A DNA stretch of 64,000 nucleotides from Glaciimonas sp. PCH181 (GTDB taxonomy: Bacteria > Pseudomonadota > Gammaproteobacteria > Burkholderiales > Burkholderiaceae_D): NCBI RefSeq assembly GCF_003056055.1, contig NZ_PYFP01000001.1, positions 2,666,001 to 2,730,000 of the forward strand, read 5' to 3'. Position 1 is the stretch's first letter, and the number at the start of each line of letters is the position of its first letter. A program made the position numbers and the translations under genes. Positions 37,208 through 47,800 of this stretch are shown here, in pieces. Below the pieces are notes generated by a model that was given only the letters and a program-made list of their open reading frames with translations, was not told the origin of the DNA and searched no databases.

Positions 37208-38080
37208 TTAATGCAGAAAGCCATTATGTACGGCGACCAGCAGGAATATTCCCAGCGCAGCGCGGTAAATAATAAACGGCCAGGTCGAGAATTTTTCGAG
37301 GAATTTCATCAAACCCCAAATCGCGCAAAACGCTGAAATACTGGCAACCACAAGACCAAACAACAGCAGTAACCAGGCATCTATCGGCATATGCGCGTGC
37401 AGCAAATGCCATAGTTCTTTTAAACCGGCCAGCGCAATCGCAGGCAACCCTAACAAAAACGAAAAACGTGCCGCTTCTTCGCGCTTGAAGTTAAGGAATA
37501 AAGCAGCAGTCAACGTCGACCCGGAACGCGACACACCGGGAATCAGCGCGCCGACTTGCGCCAAGCCAACGATCACAGCATCGCGCATGCGCATCTCACC
37601 GACGGTGCGTTTGTGACGTGCGGTCATCTCTGCCAACGCCAATAACACCGCCAGGCCGATACAAGCGTAACCGATGACTGTCAGGCTACGTAATGGCGAA
37701 TTACAGGCATTCAATACCGGCGACAAGGCCAGGCCGACGATACCAATCGGAATCGTGGCAATCAGGATGGCCATACCCAATCGAAACGACGGATTACGAT
37801 AGTCACGTTGACGCAGCGCAGTGATACTGCCAACCGTGACCTCACGCACATCGCGCCAAAAGTAACTCACAACCGCGACCAGTGCGGCTAATTGCATAGC
37901 GGCTGAAAATGCCGAACCGGGGTCGTGCCAGCCTAATACCGCTGGCACAATCCGCATATGCGCAGTCGACGAAATGGGTAGTAACTCAGAGATACCTTGA
38001 ATGATGCCAAGAATCCCGATTTGCACATAATCCAGCGAAGCGAAGCCAATATCCAGACCGGCTGAACAAACATTTGCCAA
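37208..38080 (-). CDS. uppP: Undecaprenyl-diphosphatase UppP/BacA, divergent paralogue
   Basis: 290 residues with about eight membrane segments. Motifs are QGISELLPISSTAHM (residues about 29-43) and PGVSRSGSTLTAALFLN, both needed for dephosphorylating undecaprenyl pyrophosphate to recycle the lipid carrier for peptidoglycan and polysaccharide synthesis. The first motif differs from the standard copy (STGH replaced by STAH). A second, more canonical uppP lies directly upstream on the same strand, 172 bp away. Having two gives redundancy or different roles; which is the housekeeping copy is inferred from motif conservation. Confidence 0.9.
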   Translation of the reverse strand: MANVCSAGLDIGFASLDYVQIGILGIIQGISELLPISSTAHMRIVPAVLGWHDPGSAFSAAMQLAALVAVVSYFWRDVREVTVGSITALRQRDYRNPSFRLGMAILIATIPIGIVGLALSPVLNACNSPLRSLTVIGYACIGLAVLLALAEMTARHKRTVGEMRMRDAVIVGLAQVGALIPGVSRSGSTLTAALFLNFKREEAARFSFLLGLPAIALAGLKELWHLLHAHMPIDAWLLLLFGLVVASISAFCAIWGLMKFLEKFSTWPFIIYRAALGIFLLVAVHNGFLH

Positions 38081-38252
38081 AACTATTCTCCGATAGCGTA
38101 TTGAAGCGCAACAATTAATAAAAAACTAACTAAAACGTGAATGCTAATACGTATCTCGGCTGATACATCAGAAAATAATTACAAAAATAGAACGCGCCTT
38201 GTTTAGCATCGCCCTACTTTTTTGCAATCACATCAGCAAAGACACGAAGTAA

Positions 38253-39098
38253 TTAATGCTCCCAATCCATGACACCGGTAAAACTGGAAATCAAAATAAT
38301 CAAACCGAACGCAATCCGATACCAGGCAAACGCGGTGAAATCATGATTGCTGATATAGCGCAACAACCAGCGCACGCAAAAGAATGCAGAAATAAATGCC
38401 GCAACAGTTCCGAGCGAAAACAGCGGAATATCGGCGGCACTTAATAAGGCACGATCTTTGTAGAGCGAATAAATGGTAGCGGCGAATAGCGTGGGAATCG
38501 CCAGAAAAAAAGAAAATTCGGTGGCAGCTTTGCGTGACAGGCCAAACATCATGCCGCCAATAATCGTCGCGCCAGACCGACTGGTGCCGGGAATTAACGC
38601 AAAGGCTTGTGCAATCCCGATTTTGAGAGCATCGAGTGCGGTCATATCGTCAACAGTATCGACACGGATAGCATGTTGGCGATTTTTATTGCGACGCTCG
38701 ACCCATAAAATAATCAAGCCGCCAACGACCAGCGCGATTGCGACGGGAATTGGAGAGAATAATTTCTCTTTGATCATTTTGCTAAACAGCAAACCCAATA
38801 TGGCAGCGGGAATAAAAGCAATGATCAAATTTAAGACTAACTTTTGCGCGCTGCGCTGGGTGGTTAAGCCACGTAAAACAGCGGCAATACGCGCCCGATA
38901 TTCCCAACAGACCGCAAAAATGGCACCAGCCTGAATCGCAATTTCAAATACTTCTGCCTTGCCGCGACCGATGTCGGCGGTAAAATCCAGCAAACTTCCT
39001 GCGAGTATTAAATGACCAGTTGATGAAATCGGGAGAAATTCGGTCAATCCTTCGACCACACCCATGATGATGACTTTTAACGCTAAGAGAAGATCCAT
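38253..39098 (-). CDS. uppP: Undecaprenyl-diphosphatase UppP/BacA, canonical copy
   Basis: 281 residues with about eight membrane segments. The standard motifs are [18 protein letters not shown] (about 14-31) and [15 protein letters not shown]. The C-terminal segment [12 protein letters not shown] is typical. It dephosphorylates undecaprenyl pyrophosphate at the membrane, confers bacitracin tolerance in family members, and supplies carrier lipid to cell-wall, LPS and capsule pathways, several of which are encoded further along this window. Confidence 0.95.
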   Translation of the reverse strand: MDLLLALKVIIMGVVEGLTEFLPISSTGHLILAGSLLDFTADIGRGKAEVFEIAIQAGAIFAVCWEYRARIAAVLRGLTTQRSAQKLVLNLIIAFIPAAILGLLFSKMIKEKLFSPIPVAIALVVGGLIILWVERRNKNRQHAIRVDTVDDMTALDALKIGIAQAFALIPGTSRSGATIIGGMMFGLSRKAATEFSFFLAIPTLFAATIYSLYKDRALLSAADIPLFSLGTVAAFISAFFCVRWLLRYISNHDFTAFAWYRIAFGLIILISSFTGVMDWEH

Positions 39099-39147
39099 GC
39101 TTTTGTTAAGTTATGGTGATAAATAAAGTGAAGCCACGAAATGTCAT

Positions 39148-39178
39148 AAAAAAACCCGCAGTCCGAACTCGCGGGTTT
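39148..39178 (-). terminator. Rho-independent terminator after the DUF1439 lipoprotein gene
   Basis: On the minus strand, AAACCCGC and GCGGGTTT (plus-strand positions 39171-39178 and 39152-39159) form a stem with extra ACT/AGT pairing inside, followed by a long U-run (seven A on the plus strand, 39148-39154). Confidence 0.85.
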
Positions 39179-39245
39179 CTTTAAACAGGGTCAATCAAAA
39201 GCACAAGCGCAAACGGGCGGTGATCGGCATAAAGACAGCCGCGAC

Positions 39246-39803
39246 TCATTTTTGCGGCTCAAAGGTTACCACGAGGCGATCAGCCTTTGTGACGATCTTG
39301 GTCGGCGCAAATGTGACACCGACATAACGCAAGTCTTCCGGCTTAAAAGTATATAAAGGAATGGTCTGCAATAATTCGCGCGCCAGTAAACCGCCGATTT
39401 GCGTTGCCTGACCGTTATAAGCACCATCCATGTTATCTATTGCAACTTTATCCAGCTTTGTGTCGTTCAACACCACCGCATTATGCGCAGGGTCCAACGC
39501 CATGACGCCGGATATTGCTAGTTTTCCGGTCCAGGATTTGCCTGCTACAGGCAGGGCCATTGTGACGTCCATATCGATAAGCAGCCTCCCCTGAGTCGCA
39601 TCCAACGCTAAATTTGCGTGCGTGGCGGTGACTTCAATTAATCCGAGATAGCGTTTTGTGAAGGGCAGACGTTTATTCAGCGATTCTTGTAGTTTTGCCA
39701 ATGGAAAATCGACATCTCGCGGCCCGATCAGCATCGCGCAGGAACTCAGTAAAACCGCGCCTATCAGAGCAAGGGAGAGCATAACTAGCCGCGTTGATTT
39801 CAT
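39246..39803 (-). CDS. DUF1439 lipoprotein (YceB-like)
   Basis: 185 residues from ATG 39803, chosen because AAGGAT lies upstream and the lipoprotein signal MKSTRLVMLSLALIGAVLLS followed by SCAML starts there; the open frame runs back to 39911. The mature part matches DUF1439: FPLAKLQESLNKRLPF, a beta-rich lipid-binding-like core, IPLYTFKPEDLRYVGV near the end. Enteric YceB is an outer-membrane-linked lipoprotein of unclear role. Monocistronic with its own terminator. Confidence 0.85.
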   Translation of the reverse strand: MKSTRLVMLSLALIGAVLLSSCAMLIGPRDVDFPLAKLQESLNKRLPFTKRYLGLIEVTATHANLALDATQGRLLIDMDVTMALPVAGKSWTGKLAISGVMALDPAHNAVVLNDTKLDKVAIDNMDGAYNGQATQIGGLLARELLQTIPLYTFKPEDLRYVGVTFAPTKIVTKADRLVVTFEPQK

Positions 39804-40197
39804 CGATATCCTTGGAGTTATTTCATGGGTGAAAGTAAGCATTGTCATCCGACATCTCCACCGCCCATCGTCATCGCCGGTTAAATCGTCAAAACTATGC
39901 CATTTTGGCAATTTATTCTGTGATTATTTACGCAGCGGCGCAACTTGGTAAAGGCGCATTTTACCTGCAAAAGGCTGTGCTCTTGCGGCTAAAGCCTCAC
40001 ACAACATAAATACGCGATGGGGATATTGTGCAGACTTATTGAAGGTGACAAGCAGGCTGGCATCGTAAGAACCAAGCCGCCAAATTAAAAACGCTTCAGT
40101 AAAGTCAGTATTTCAGACCCAAGATTGACCCGCGCTGTAGGTTTTTGAGGGTGACCTTGATAGAATGCTTCTTTTATCCCGTTATTGAGCCTTCGCC
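39804..40197. other. Divergent intergenic region upstream of the pcm-like gene
   Basis: About 390 bases with no supported gene. A TAGAAT hexamer at 40161-40166, 32 bases before the pcm-like start, could be its -10 box; the matching -35 is weak. Confidence 0.4.
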
Positions 40198-40863
40198 ATG
40201 AATATCGAACAAGCCCGTTTCAATATGATCGAACAGCAAATCCGTCCCTGGAATGTGCTGGAGTTAGACATTTTAGACCTGCTGACGGTGGTACGGCGCG
40301 AAGAGTTCGTCCCGGCCGCTTACAAAAGTCTGGCCTTTAGCGATACAGAAATACCACTGCCGGGCGACGGCGGCGAAAGCATGTTTTCACCAAAAGTCGA
40401 AGCGCGTCTGCTGCAAGAAGCCGCCGTAAAAAAACATGAAATTGTGCTGGAAATCGGTACGGGTTCCGGTTACATGGCGGCATTGTTAGCGCACAAAGCC
40501 CGTCACGTTGTCACAGTAGAAATTGACGCCGGACTGAAAGATTTTGCTGAAAAAAATCTGAGCGCTTATGGCGTTAGAAACGTCGATGTTGTCGAAGGCA
40601 ATGGCGCACAGGGCTGGACCGAAGGCAAAGAGTCGACCTATGACGTCATCGTCATCTCCGGTTCACTGGCCTCATTACCGGATGCTTTCTTAGCGCAATT
40701 AAAGGTCGGCGGCCGCATTGTCGCCATTATTGGCGAAGCGCCTGTCATGACTGCGCAAGTGATTACGCGCATTTCGGACTCCGCTTACGATACGCGGAAT
40801 CTATTTGAGACCAGCGCCAAGCCTTTGCGTGATGCCGCGCCGCATTCTCACTTCAAATTCTAA
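40198..40863 (+). CDS. Protein-L-isoaspartate O-methyltransferase-family protein
   Basis: 221 residues. The SAM-binding motif LEIGTGSGYMAALLA is at about 84-98, followed by VVTVEID and the Pcm-type N-terminal half (FNMIEQQIRPWNVLELDILD). The catalytic region FSDTEIPLPGDGGESMFSPK deviates from canonical Pcm, which has PIGYGQTISQPY there, so activity on isoaspartyl residues is uncertain. In Burkholderiales this variant is regularly found upstream of a rhodanese and tolC, as here, and may be tied to envelope or efflux functions. Confidence 0.82.
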   Translation: MNIEQARFNMIEQQIRPWNVLELDILDLLTVVRREEFVPAAYKSLAFSDTEIPLPGDGGESMFSPKVEARLLQEAAVKKHEIVLEIGTGSGYMAALLAHKARHVVTVEIDAGLKDFAEKNLSAYGVRNVDVVEGNGAQGWTEGKESTYDVIVISGSLASLPDAFLAQLKVGGRIVAIIGEAPVMTAQVITRISDSAYDTRNLFETSAKPLRDAAPHSHFKF

Positions 40864-40878
40864 ACCCCATAGACGATC

Positions 40879-41202
40879 ATGCAACATTTAACTGCTCCTG
40901 AACTAGCTGCCTGGATCGCTGACCCGGATCGTCCAACGCCGTTCTTGCTAGACGTACGCGAACCTTGGGAATATCAAACTTGCCATATCGCTGATGCGCA
41001 GTTAATCCCGATGCAAACGATTCCGGCGCGTCTGAACGAGTTGGAAGAAGATCAGCAAATTGTCTGTATCTGTCATCACGGGGCACGCAGCATGTCAGTA
41101 GCGGCATTTTTAGAACGCAATAATTTTCCTAACGTGATCAATCTTACGGGCGGGATCCACGCCTGGGCGCAGCAAGTAGATAGCACGATGCCAGTCTATT
41201 GA
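40879..41202 (+). CDS. Single-domain rhodanese-like sulfurtransferase
   Basis: 107 residues, one rhodanese domain. The active-site loop is CHHGARS with nucleophile C65; FLLDVREPWEYQTCHIADA and GGIHAWAQQVD are the family's other hallmarks. It is GlpE/PspE-like without a signal peptide, so cytoplasmic. It begins 15 bp after the pcm-like stop and ends 86 bp before tolC, in the common Burkholderiales order. Confidence 0.92.
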   Translation: MQHLTAPELAAWIADPDRPTPFLLDVREPWEYQTCHIADAQLIPMQTIPARLNELEEDQQIVCICHHGARSMSVAAFLERNNFPNVINLTGGIHAWAQQVDSTMPVY

Positions 41203-41288
41203 GGTCGGCACAGCGCGACGCATACGCGTTTGCTGCCCGAATACCTGCTCCAAACATCGCACGACTGTCGAACGCCCCGGAGAATTTG

Positions 41289-42611
41289 ATGCGCCACATC
41301 CGTAATACACTGATTGCGGCGCTCATTGCGGGCCCGATTACCGGCATTTTGTTGCCTGCTAATGCACAAGCACTCGATTTGGTGCAAACCTACTATCAAG
41401 CCCTCGCCAATGATGCCGTCTACACCAGCGCGCGTTATGCTCTTAGCGCCGGGCGCGAGGCTAGTATTCAGGGGCGCGCTGGATTGCTGCCGCAAATCGG
41501 TTTAGGCGGCACTTACAATCGGTCTGGTGATAACTGGAATAAAACAAGCAATCAATACGGTTTGCAATTAGTCCAACCGCTATATCGTCCCGCAAACTGG
41601 GAACAATACGCGCAAGCCAAGCTTTTGGTTGCCGGTAGCGAAGTAGCTTTTTCACAAGTTCAGCAGGATTTGATTTTGCGCGTCGGACAAGCTTATTTTG
41701 ATGTGTTGGCGGCGCAAGATATTTTAACGTTCCTCAAAGCCCAGGAAAGCGCGATCGCCGAACAACTGGCCTCCGCCAAACGCAATTTTGAAATTGGCAC
41801 GGCGACCATTACGGATACCAACGAGGCGCAAGCCAGCTTTGATCTGGTATTAGCGCAGGAAATCGCTGCCACGAATAATCTGGAAGTCGCCCGCAGCACG
41901 TTGCAACAAATTATCGGTCAGGCCCCTGCATCACTGGCAATCTTGCGCCCAAGCGTCAAATTGACCAACCCCGAACCGGCCCAGATTGGCCCATGGGTCA
42001 GCATCGCGGAAGAGCAAAATTACAATGTCTTGGGCCAGCAAATCGCGCTCGAAACAGCGAAACGCCAGATCAAAATAAATCGCGCCGGTCATTTACCGAC
42101 GGTCGACTTGGTGGCAAGTCGCAACTTCTCTCATATTAGTGGCAACAACAATCCAATCTCGAATGGTGCAGGCGCATCGAATTCGATAGGCGTGCAATGG
42201 ACGATCCCGCTATATTCGGGCGGCGCAGTCGATAGCGAAGTCAGGCAAGCGATTGCATTGGAAGATAAGGCGCGATCTGATCTGGATAATGCCCGCAGAA
42301 CAGCGGCATTGAACGCCCGCCAGGCTTATTTAGGTGTGAGTAATGGCTTGGCACAAGTAAAGGCGCTAGAAGCCGCGGAAATTTCGAGCCAGTCTTCGCT
42401 GGACTCCAACAAACTCGGCTATCGGGTCGGCGTCCGCATCAATATTGACGTGCTAAATGCAGAACAACAATTATTTTCAACGCGCAGGGATTTGGCTAAA
42501 GCCCGTTATGACACGTTAATGAATGGTCTAAAATTGAAAGCTGCAGCGGGTGCCTTAAAAGAGAATGACCTGCTGCAAGTGAATGCACTATTGATACCAG
42601 CTTATTATTAA
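41289..42611 (+). CDS. tolC: TolC-family outer-membrane channel
   Basis: 440 residues from ATG 41289, which has GGAGA at proper distance and starts a signal peptide ending at ANAQA; an ATG at 41199 overlaps the rhodanese stop and lacks these. It has the duplicated outer-membrane efflux protein domain with DLVQTYYQALANDAVYTSAR at the start, RVGQAYFDVLAAQ, FEIGTATITDTNEAQASFDL, and the second-repeat equivalents (ARQAYLGVSNGL, YRVGVRINIDVLNAEQQLF). It forms the trimeric outer-membrane exit duct for type I secretion or RND pumps. A hairpin follows between it and acrR. Confidence 0.95.
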   Translation: MRHIRNTLIAALIAGPITGILLPANAQALDLVQTYYQALANDAVYTSARYALSAGREASIQGRAGLLPQIGLGGTYNRSGDNWNKTSNQYGLQLVQPLYRPANWEQYAQAKLLVAGSEVAFSQVQQDLILRVGQAYFDVLAAQDILTFLKAQESAIAEQLASAKRNFEIGTATITDTNEAQASFDLVLAQEIAATNNLEVARSTLQQIIGQAPASLAILRPSVKLTNPEPAQIGPWVSIAEEQNYNVLGQQIALETAKRQIKINRAGHLPTVDLVASRNFSHISGNNNPISNGAGASNSIGVQWTIPLYSGGAVDSEVRQAIALEDKARSDLDNARRTAALNARQAYLGVSNGLAQVKALEAAEISSQSSLDSNKLGYRVGVRINIDVLNAEQQLFSTRRDLAKARYDTLMNGLKLKAAAGALKENDLLQVNALLIPAYY

Positions 42612-42645
42612 TATCCATTTGCATAAATAAAGACCGCAAACACCT

Positions 42646-42673
42646 CTCGGCTTAGGGTTTAAATTAAGCCGAG
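42646..42673. terminator. Hairpin between convergent tolC and acrR
   Basis: CTCGGCTTA (42646-42654) pairs perfectly with TAAGCCGAG (42665-42673) around a ten-base AT-rich loop. No clear T-run, but the position suits a shared terminator. Confidence 0.5.
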
Positions 42674-42708
42674 CAGGCTGATATATTCATCTCTGCACTA
42701 TCCCCGAA

Positions 42709-43344
42709 TTAGCTTTTTTGCAAACTCGGCGCTGTCGTCAGCATATGAATACAAAGATCGACTATTTTGGTAGCTTGTTCACCTAAATCAAAACTATCCG
42801 GACTAAACAGCCAGTTATCCAACACGCCAGATAATAAAGACTGCACCATAATCGCCGATAACGTTGGATCCAGATTGCGTGGCAACTGACCTTTCGCCAC
42901 TGCATATCGCAAAATTCGCTGGATATTAATACGTCCTTGCAAAAAACATTCTTGCTGACGCATATAAATCGGATCTTGCGGATCAACAAATTCGCATTTA
43001 TGCAATATAGTCGCTATTATCTTCCGTGTTTGAGGATTATTTACGCCTTCTTCGAGAGCGAATAAACACCAGCTACGAAATTGACCTAAAGGATCAATAG
43101 AACTTTCTTCCGCGCTGTTGCGTATCAAGGCTTCCATCGGCAACCGGACGCGCTCACACATAGCATTAAACAAATCACTCTTATTAGTGAAATGCCAATA
43201 AATCGCCCCTCGAGAAACACCTGCCGCGTTTGCGACATCGGCTAATGAAGTCTGCGATACGCCCCGCGTATAAAACACGTCGACCGCTGCGTCTAAAATA
43301 CGCGAACGCGTCTCCAGAGCCTCCTCTTTTGTACATCTTGCCAT
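42709..43344 (-). CDS. acrR: TetR-family repressor of the RND pump (AcrR/TtgR-like)
   Basis: 211 residues from ATG 43344, which follows GGAG at a good distance; earlier in-frame ATGs up to 43407 lack it and would overlap the operator. The TetR HTH (about 10-56) reads ILDAAVDVFYTRGVSQTSLA, then AGVSRGAIYWHF. The C-terminal domain LGQFRSWCLFALEEGVNN, KCEFVDPQ matches the AcrR branch. Divergent from acrAB-oprM, with an AcrR-type palindrome in between, so it represses the pump until a drug-like ligand binds. Confidence 0.94.
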   Translation of the reverse strand: MARCTKEEALETRSRILDAAVDVFYTRGVSQTSLADVANAAGVSRGAIYWHFTNKSDLFNAMCERVRLPMEALIRNSAEESSIDPLGQFRSWCLFALEEGVNNPQTRKIIATILHKCEFVDPQDPIYMRQQECFLQGRINIQRILRYAVAKGQLPRNLDPTLSAIMVQSLLSGVLDNWLFSPDSFDLGEQATKIVDLCIHMLTTAPSLQKS

Positions 43345-43402
43345 TTTCAGCATCTCCAAACTGTGCATCGATGTGCGGGTGCAACATATTAGGGAACCCG
43401 AG

Positions 43403-43426
43403 CACATACATTCGTGAATGTATGTA
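43403..43426. promoter_or_regulatory. AcrR operator, 24-bp palindrome
   Basis: ACATACATTC (43404-43413) and GAATGTATGT (43416-43425) form a perfect inverted repeat around GT. As I recall the Escherichia coli acrAB operator, this 24-base site differs at only two positions. It lies between acrR and acrA and abuts the -10 box of acrA. Confidence 0.9.
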
Positions 43427-43430
43427 TAAT
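43425..43430 (+). promoter_or_regulatory. Probable -10 box of the acrA promoter
   Basis: A consensus TATAAT overlaps the last bases of the AcrR palindrome, 136 bases upstream of the acrA start. The -35 would fall within the left half of the palindrome and is poorly conserved, which fits repression by occlusion. Confidence 0.6.
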
Positions 43431-43565
43431 ATCACTGTTCACCGCGTTATACCTAACTGGCATTAACGAAGCCGATCATTATTCCCCCATTGTGCAATGC
43501 AATCCCGAATTCGGCATGATCTTTATTTATCCAATGCTTTTCTTCAATTACGTGCGAGAAAATTT

Positions 43566-44789
43566 ATGACTTCAGTAGGCCCTCTTTATCGTTTTACGCG
43601 CATAGCGCTAGCCGTAGCGTTATTATCAGCAATCGCCGCCTGCGGTCAGAAAGCCGCCGCTCCGGCTGCACCACCGCCACCCGAAGTATCCGTTATTAGT
43701 ATTGCCCCAGAACGACTCTCTCTATCGACCGAATTACCCGGCCGTCTGGAAGCTACGCGCATTGCCGAAGTTCGGGCGCGCGCAGCCGGTATTATTCTTA
43801 AGCGCAATTTCCGCGAAGGCAGCGACGTCAAGGCTGGCGAAGTATTGTTCCGGATCGATCCGGCGCCATTGCAAGCAACTTACGAAAGCACCCAAGCATC
43901 GCTGGCGAAAGCCGAAGCTAATTTGACGCAAGCCACACTGAAAGCGCAACGCTACAAACCGTTGGTTGAAGCAAATGCGGTCAGCAAGCAGGATTATGAC
44001 GACGCTGTCGCCTTGCAAAAACAAGCGGCTGCCGATGTTGCTTCTGCCAAAGCTTCACGCCAGACTGCCAGCCTGAATCTTGGCTACGCGACCGTGACCT
44101 CCCCTATTTCCGGCCGCATCGGTCGTGCGTTGGTGACAGAAGGCGCATTAGTAGGCCAAGGTGAAGCGACCCAGTTGGCAACAGTCCAGCAAGTCGATCC
44201 GATCTACGTCAACCTGACTCAATCGAGTACCGACATCCTGAAACTCCAGCAAGCGATGAAAAATGGTCAATTGCAAAGCGTTGGTCAAGGTCAGGCAAAA
44301 GTCACGCTAGTGACTGAAGATGGGCAAGCCTATCCGCAAAGCGGCAAGTTGTTATTTTCGGATTTAACCGTTGATTCCACTACCGGCTCTGTCAGTATTC
44401 GTGCTGAATTCCCTAATCCCGACCACAGTTTATTGCCAGGCATGTATGTCCGCGCAAAACTGGAACAGGCAGTCAACGACCAGGCCATCACGGTGCCGCA
44501 ACAGGCAGTTACCCGTGACATGACCGGCGCGACCGTTTTTGTTGTCGATAAGGACAATAAAGTGGCAGCACGGACTATCAAAGCGGACAACGCACAGGGC
44601 GACAAATGGGTCGTTACTGACGGTTTGAAAACGGGTGACAAAGTGATTGTAGAAGGCTTGCAGAAAGTGAAGCCCGGTGCAGTAGTGAAAACTATTCCAT
44701 GGACGAATACACCAGCTGCAGCGACGCCGGTAACCGCCTCCGCAGCATCTGACGCTCCGCACGCAGACACAACATCTAAAGCTAAATAA
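43566..44789 (+). CDS. acrA: RND efflux periplasmic adaptor (AcrA/MexA family)
   Basis: 407 residues from ATG 43566; the frame extends back to 43497 but the lipoprotein signal starts here and ends in AIAACG with lipidated C26. Lipoyl, hairpin and barrel domains are clear: TELPGRLEATRIAEVRARAA, GILKRNFREGSDVKAG-type lipoyl half, ATVTSPISGRIGRALVTEGA, and LLPGMYVRAKLEQ. It links the AcrB pump to the outer-membrane channel. The C-terminal tail is Ala/Thr-rich. Followed after 11 bp by acrB. Confidence 0.95.
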   Translation: MTSVGPLYRFTRIALAVALLSAIAACGQKAAAPAAPPPPEVSVISIAPERLSLSTELPGRLEATRIAEVRARAAGIILKRNFREGSDVKAGEVLFRIDPAPLQATYESTQASLAKAEANLTQATLKAQRYKPLVEANAVSKQDYDDAVALQKQAAADVASAKASRQTASLNLGYATVTSPISGRIGRALVTEGALVGQGEATQLATVQQVDPIYVNLTQSSTDILKLQQAMKNGQLQSVGQGQAKVTLVTEDGQAYPQSGKLLFSDLTVDSTTGSVSIRAEFPNPDHSLLPGMYVRAKLEQAVNDQAITVPQQAVTRDMTGATVFVVDKDNKVAARTIKADNAQGDKWVVTDGLKTGDKVIVEGLQKVKPGAVVKTIPWTNTPAAATPVTASAASDAPHADTTSKAK

Positions 44790-44800
44790 GGAGCACCCAG

Positions 44801-47800
44801 ATGGGAAAGTTTTTCATTGATCGCCCAGTTTTTGCGTGGGTGCTCGCTATCTTCATCCTGCTCGGGGGTGCATTAGCGATCACGCAATTACCGGTGTCGC
44901 AATATCCGTCGATTGCGCCGCCCACCATCGTCATCAGCGCCAATTATCCCGGCGCTACAGCACAAACGCTGGATGATAGCGTCACCAGCCTGATCGAACA
45001 GGAAATGAACGGCGCCGATGGTTTGCAGTACATCGAGTCACAGAGTCAGGCCAACGGTGCAGTCCAAATCACCGTCACCTTCTCGCCTGACACCAATGCC
45101 GATCTGGCAGCGGTGGACGTACAAAACCGCTTGAAGCGGGTTGAGGCGCGCTTGCCCGCTGCCGTCACCCAACAAGGTGTGCAAGTTACCAAATCGCGCA
45201 GCAACTTTTTGATGTTTATCGGCTTATCGTCGACAGACGGCAAACTTGATCCAATCGCGCTAGGTGACTATTTGTCACGTAACGTGCTCAATGAAATCAA
45301 GCGGGTTGCTGGCGTCGGTCAGGCTCAGCTATTCGGTACTGAACGTGCAATGCGGATTTGGATTGATCCAGCCAAACTAGTTGGCCTGAACCTGACACCG
45401 GGTGATGTTACCGATGCTATTCAAGCCCAAAATGCATTGGTTGCTGGCGGTACTATCGGCGATTTACCTAGTCCGGGTACGCAACAAATCTCGGCAACGG
45501 TCGTCGTTACCGGTCAGCTCACCACTGTTGAGCAATTTGGCAACATTCAATTGCGCGCCAACAAAGACGGCTCGGTCGTGCGTCTACGTGACGTTGCGCG
45601 TATCGAAATCGGCGGGCAGTCTTACGCTACTTCAGGTCGTCTCGATGGCAAACCGACCTCATTCGTCGGCGTCCAGTTGTCGCCAACGGCAAATGCTCTC
45701 GGCACTGCGAAAGCAGTTCACGCAAAAATGGAAGAGTTGTCTAAATACTTCCCGGCTGGCGTGAAATACACTGTGCCGTACGACACTTCAACCTTCGTCA
45801 AGATTTCTATCGAAGAAGTGGTAAAAACGCTGATCGAGGCGATCATTCTGGTGTTCCTGGTGATGTATCTGTTTTTGCAGAACATTCGCTACACGCTGAT
45901 TCCGACCATTGTCGTGCCGGTGGCGCTGATGGGCACTTTTGCGACACTGCTGTTGTTCGGTTTCTCGATCAACGTTCTGACGATGTTCGGGATGGTGCTG
46001 GCTATCGGTATTCTGGTGGATGACGCCATTGTGGTGGTCGAAAACGTCGAACGGATCATGAGCGAAGAAGGTCTGTCGCCACGTGATGCTACGCGTAAAG
46101 CAATGGGCCAAATTACCGGCGCTTTGATCGGTATCACGTTAGTGTTGATCGCCGTATTTATCCCGATGGCATTCTTTAGCGGTGCAGTTGGCGCGATTTA
46201 TCGCCAGTTCTCTTTGTCGATGGTTGCATCAATGTTCTTCTCGGTACTGATGGCATTTACGTTGACGCCAGCATTGTGCGCCACGATTCTGAAACCGGTA
46301 GAAGCGGGACATCACCACGAGAAAAAAGGCTTTTTTGGCTGGTTTAATCGTCGCTTTAACGCCACGACTACCAGCTATCAGGGCTTCATCGCGAAGATGC
46401 TGACCAAAACCGGCCGCTACATGCTGGTGTACGGCGCTATCGTGGTCTGCGTCGGCCTGCTATATGCGCGCCTGCCAGCATCATTCCTACCTAGCGAAGA
46501 TCAGGGTTATATCATCACTAACGTGCAGTTGCCTCCGGGCGCAAGTCAAAATCGTACGTTAGAAGTGATCAAGACGATTGAAGCGTATTACGCCAAGTTA
46601 CCAGCGGTTGCCCACGTTGTCGCCATTACCGGTTTTAGTTTCTCCGGTAACGGTCAAAATGCGGGTCTGGTATTTACACCGCTGAAGGACTGGAGCGAGC
46701 GCGGACCGTCTGAATCAGCTGACGCGATTGCAGGGGCTGCATTTGGTGCGTTTTCAGCAATCAAAGATGCGATCGTTTATCCGTTGAATCCGCCGCCGAT
46801 TCCTGAACTGGGTAACGCCACCGGTTTCACTTTCCGACTGCAAGACCGCGCTGGTTTAGGGCATGAAAAACTCACTGCTGCACGTAACCAATTGCTCGGA
46901 ATGGCTGCGCAAAGCAAGTTATTGGCCGGTGTACGTCCTGAGGGTCTGGAAGATGCGCCACAGCTGCAACTCGACATCGATCGCGATAAAGCGAATGCGC
47001 TCGGTGTGTCATTTGCGGGCATCAACAGCACATTGTCGACCGCGCTGGGTTCTGCCTATGTCAATGACTTCCCGAATCAAGGACGTCAGCAACGGGTAAT
47101 CGTACAAGCTGATGCACCACAACGTTTGCAACCGGAAGATCTGGCCAAGCTGTACGTGAAAAATACGGCGGGAACCATGGTGCCGTTATCGGCATTCATG
47201 ACTTCACACTGGATTAGCGGTCCGGTGCAATTGACGCGCTACAACGGTTACCCGGCAGTAAAAATTTCGGGCGGCGCATCACCAGGTCATAGCACTGGCG
47301 AAGCGATGGATGAAATGGAAGCACTGACAGCTAAGTTGCCGCCAGGTTTTGGCTTTGAGTGGACCGGTCAGTCGCTGGAAGAAAAAACCTCTGGCTCGCA
47401 AGCACCGATGCTGTATTTGTTGTCGCTGATTGCGGTATTCCTGGTATTGGCTGCGCTGTATGAAAGCACCTCGATTCCGTTTGCCGTAATGCTAGTTGTG
47501 CCGCTGGGGATTCTCGGTGCATTGCTCGGGGTAACGTTACGCGGCATGCCGAACGATGTGTACTTTAAGGTCGGGATGATTACCGTTATTGGCTTGTCAG
47601 CGAAAAATGCGATTCTGATTATCGAATTTGCGAAAGACCTACAAGCACAAGGAAAAGGCCTGATTGAGGCAACGCTGGAAGCAGTACATCTGCGGTTCCG
47701 TCCGATTCTGATGACATCGATGGCGTTTATTCTTGGCGTATTGCCATTGGCGATCAAGACTGGTGCAGGCTCAGGCAGTCAACGTGCTATCGGTACTGGC

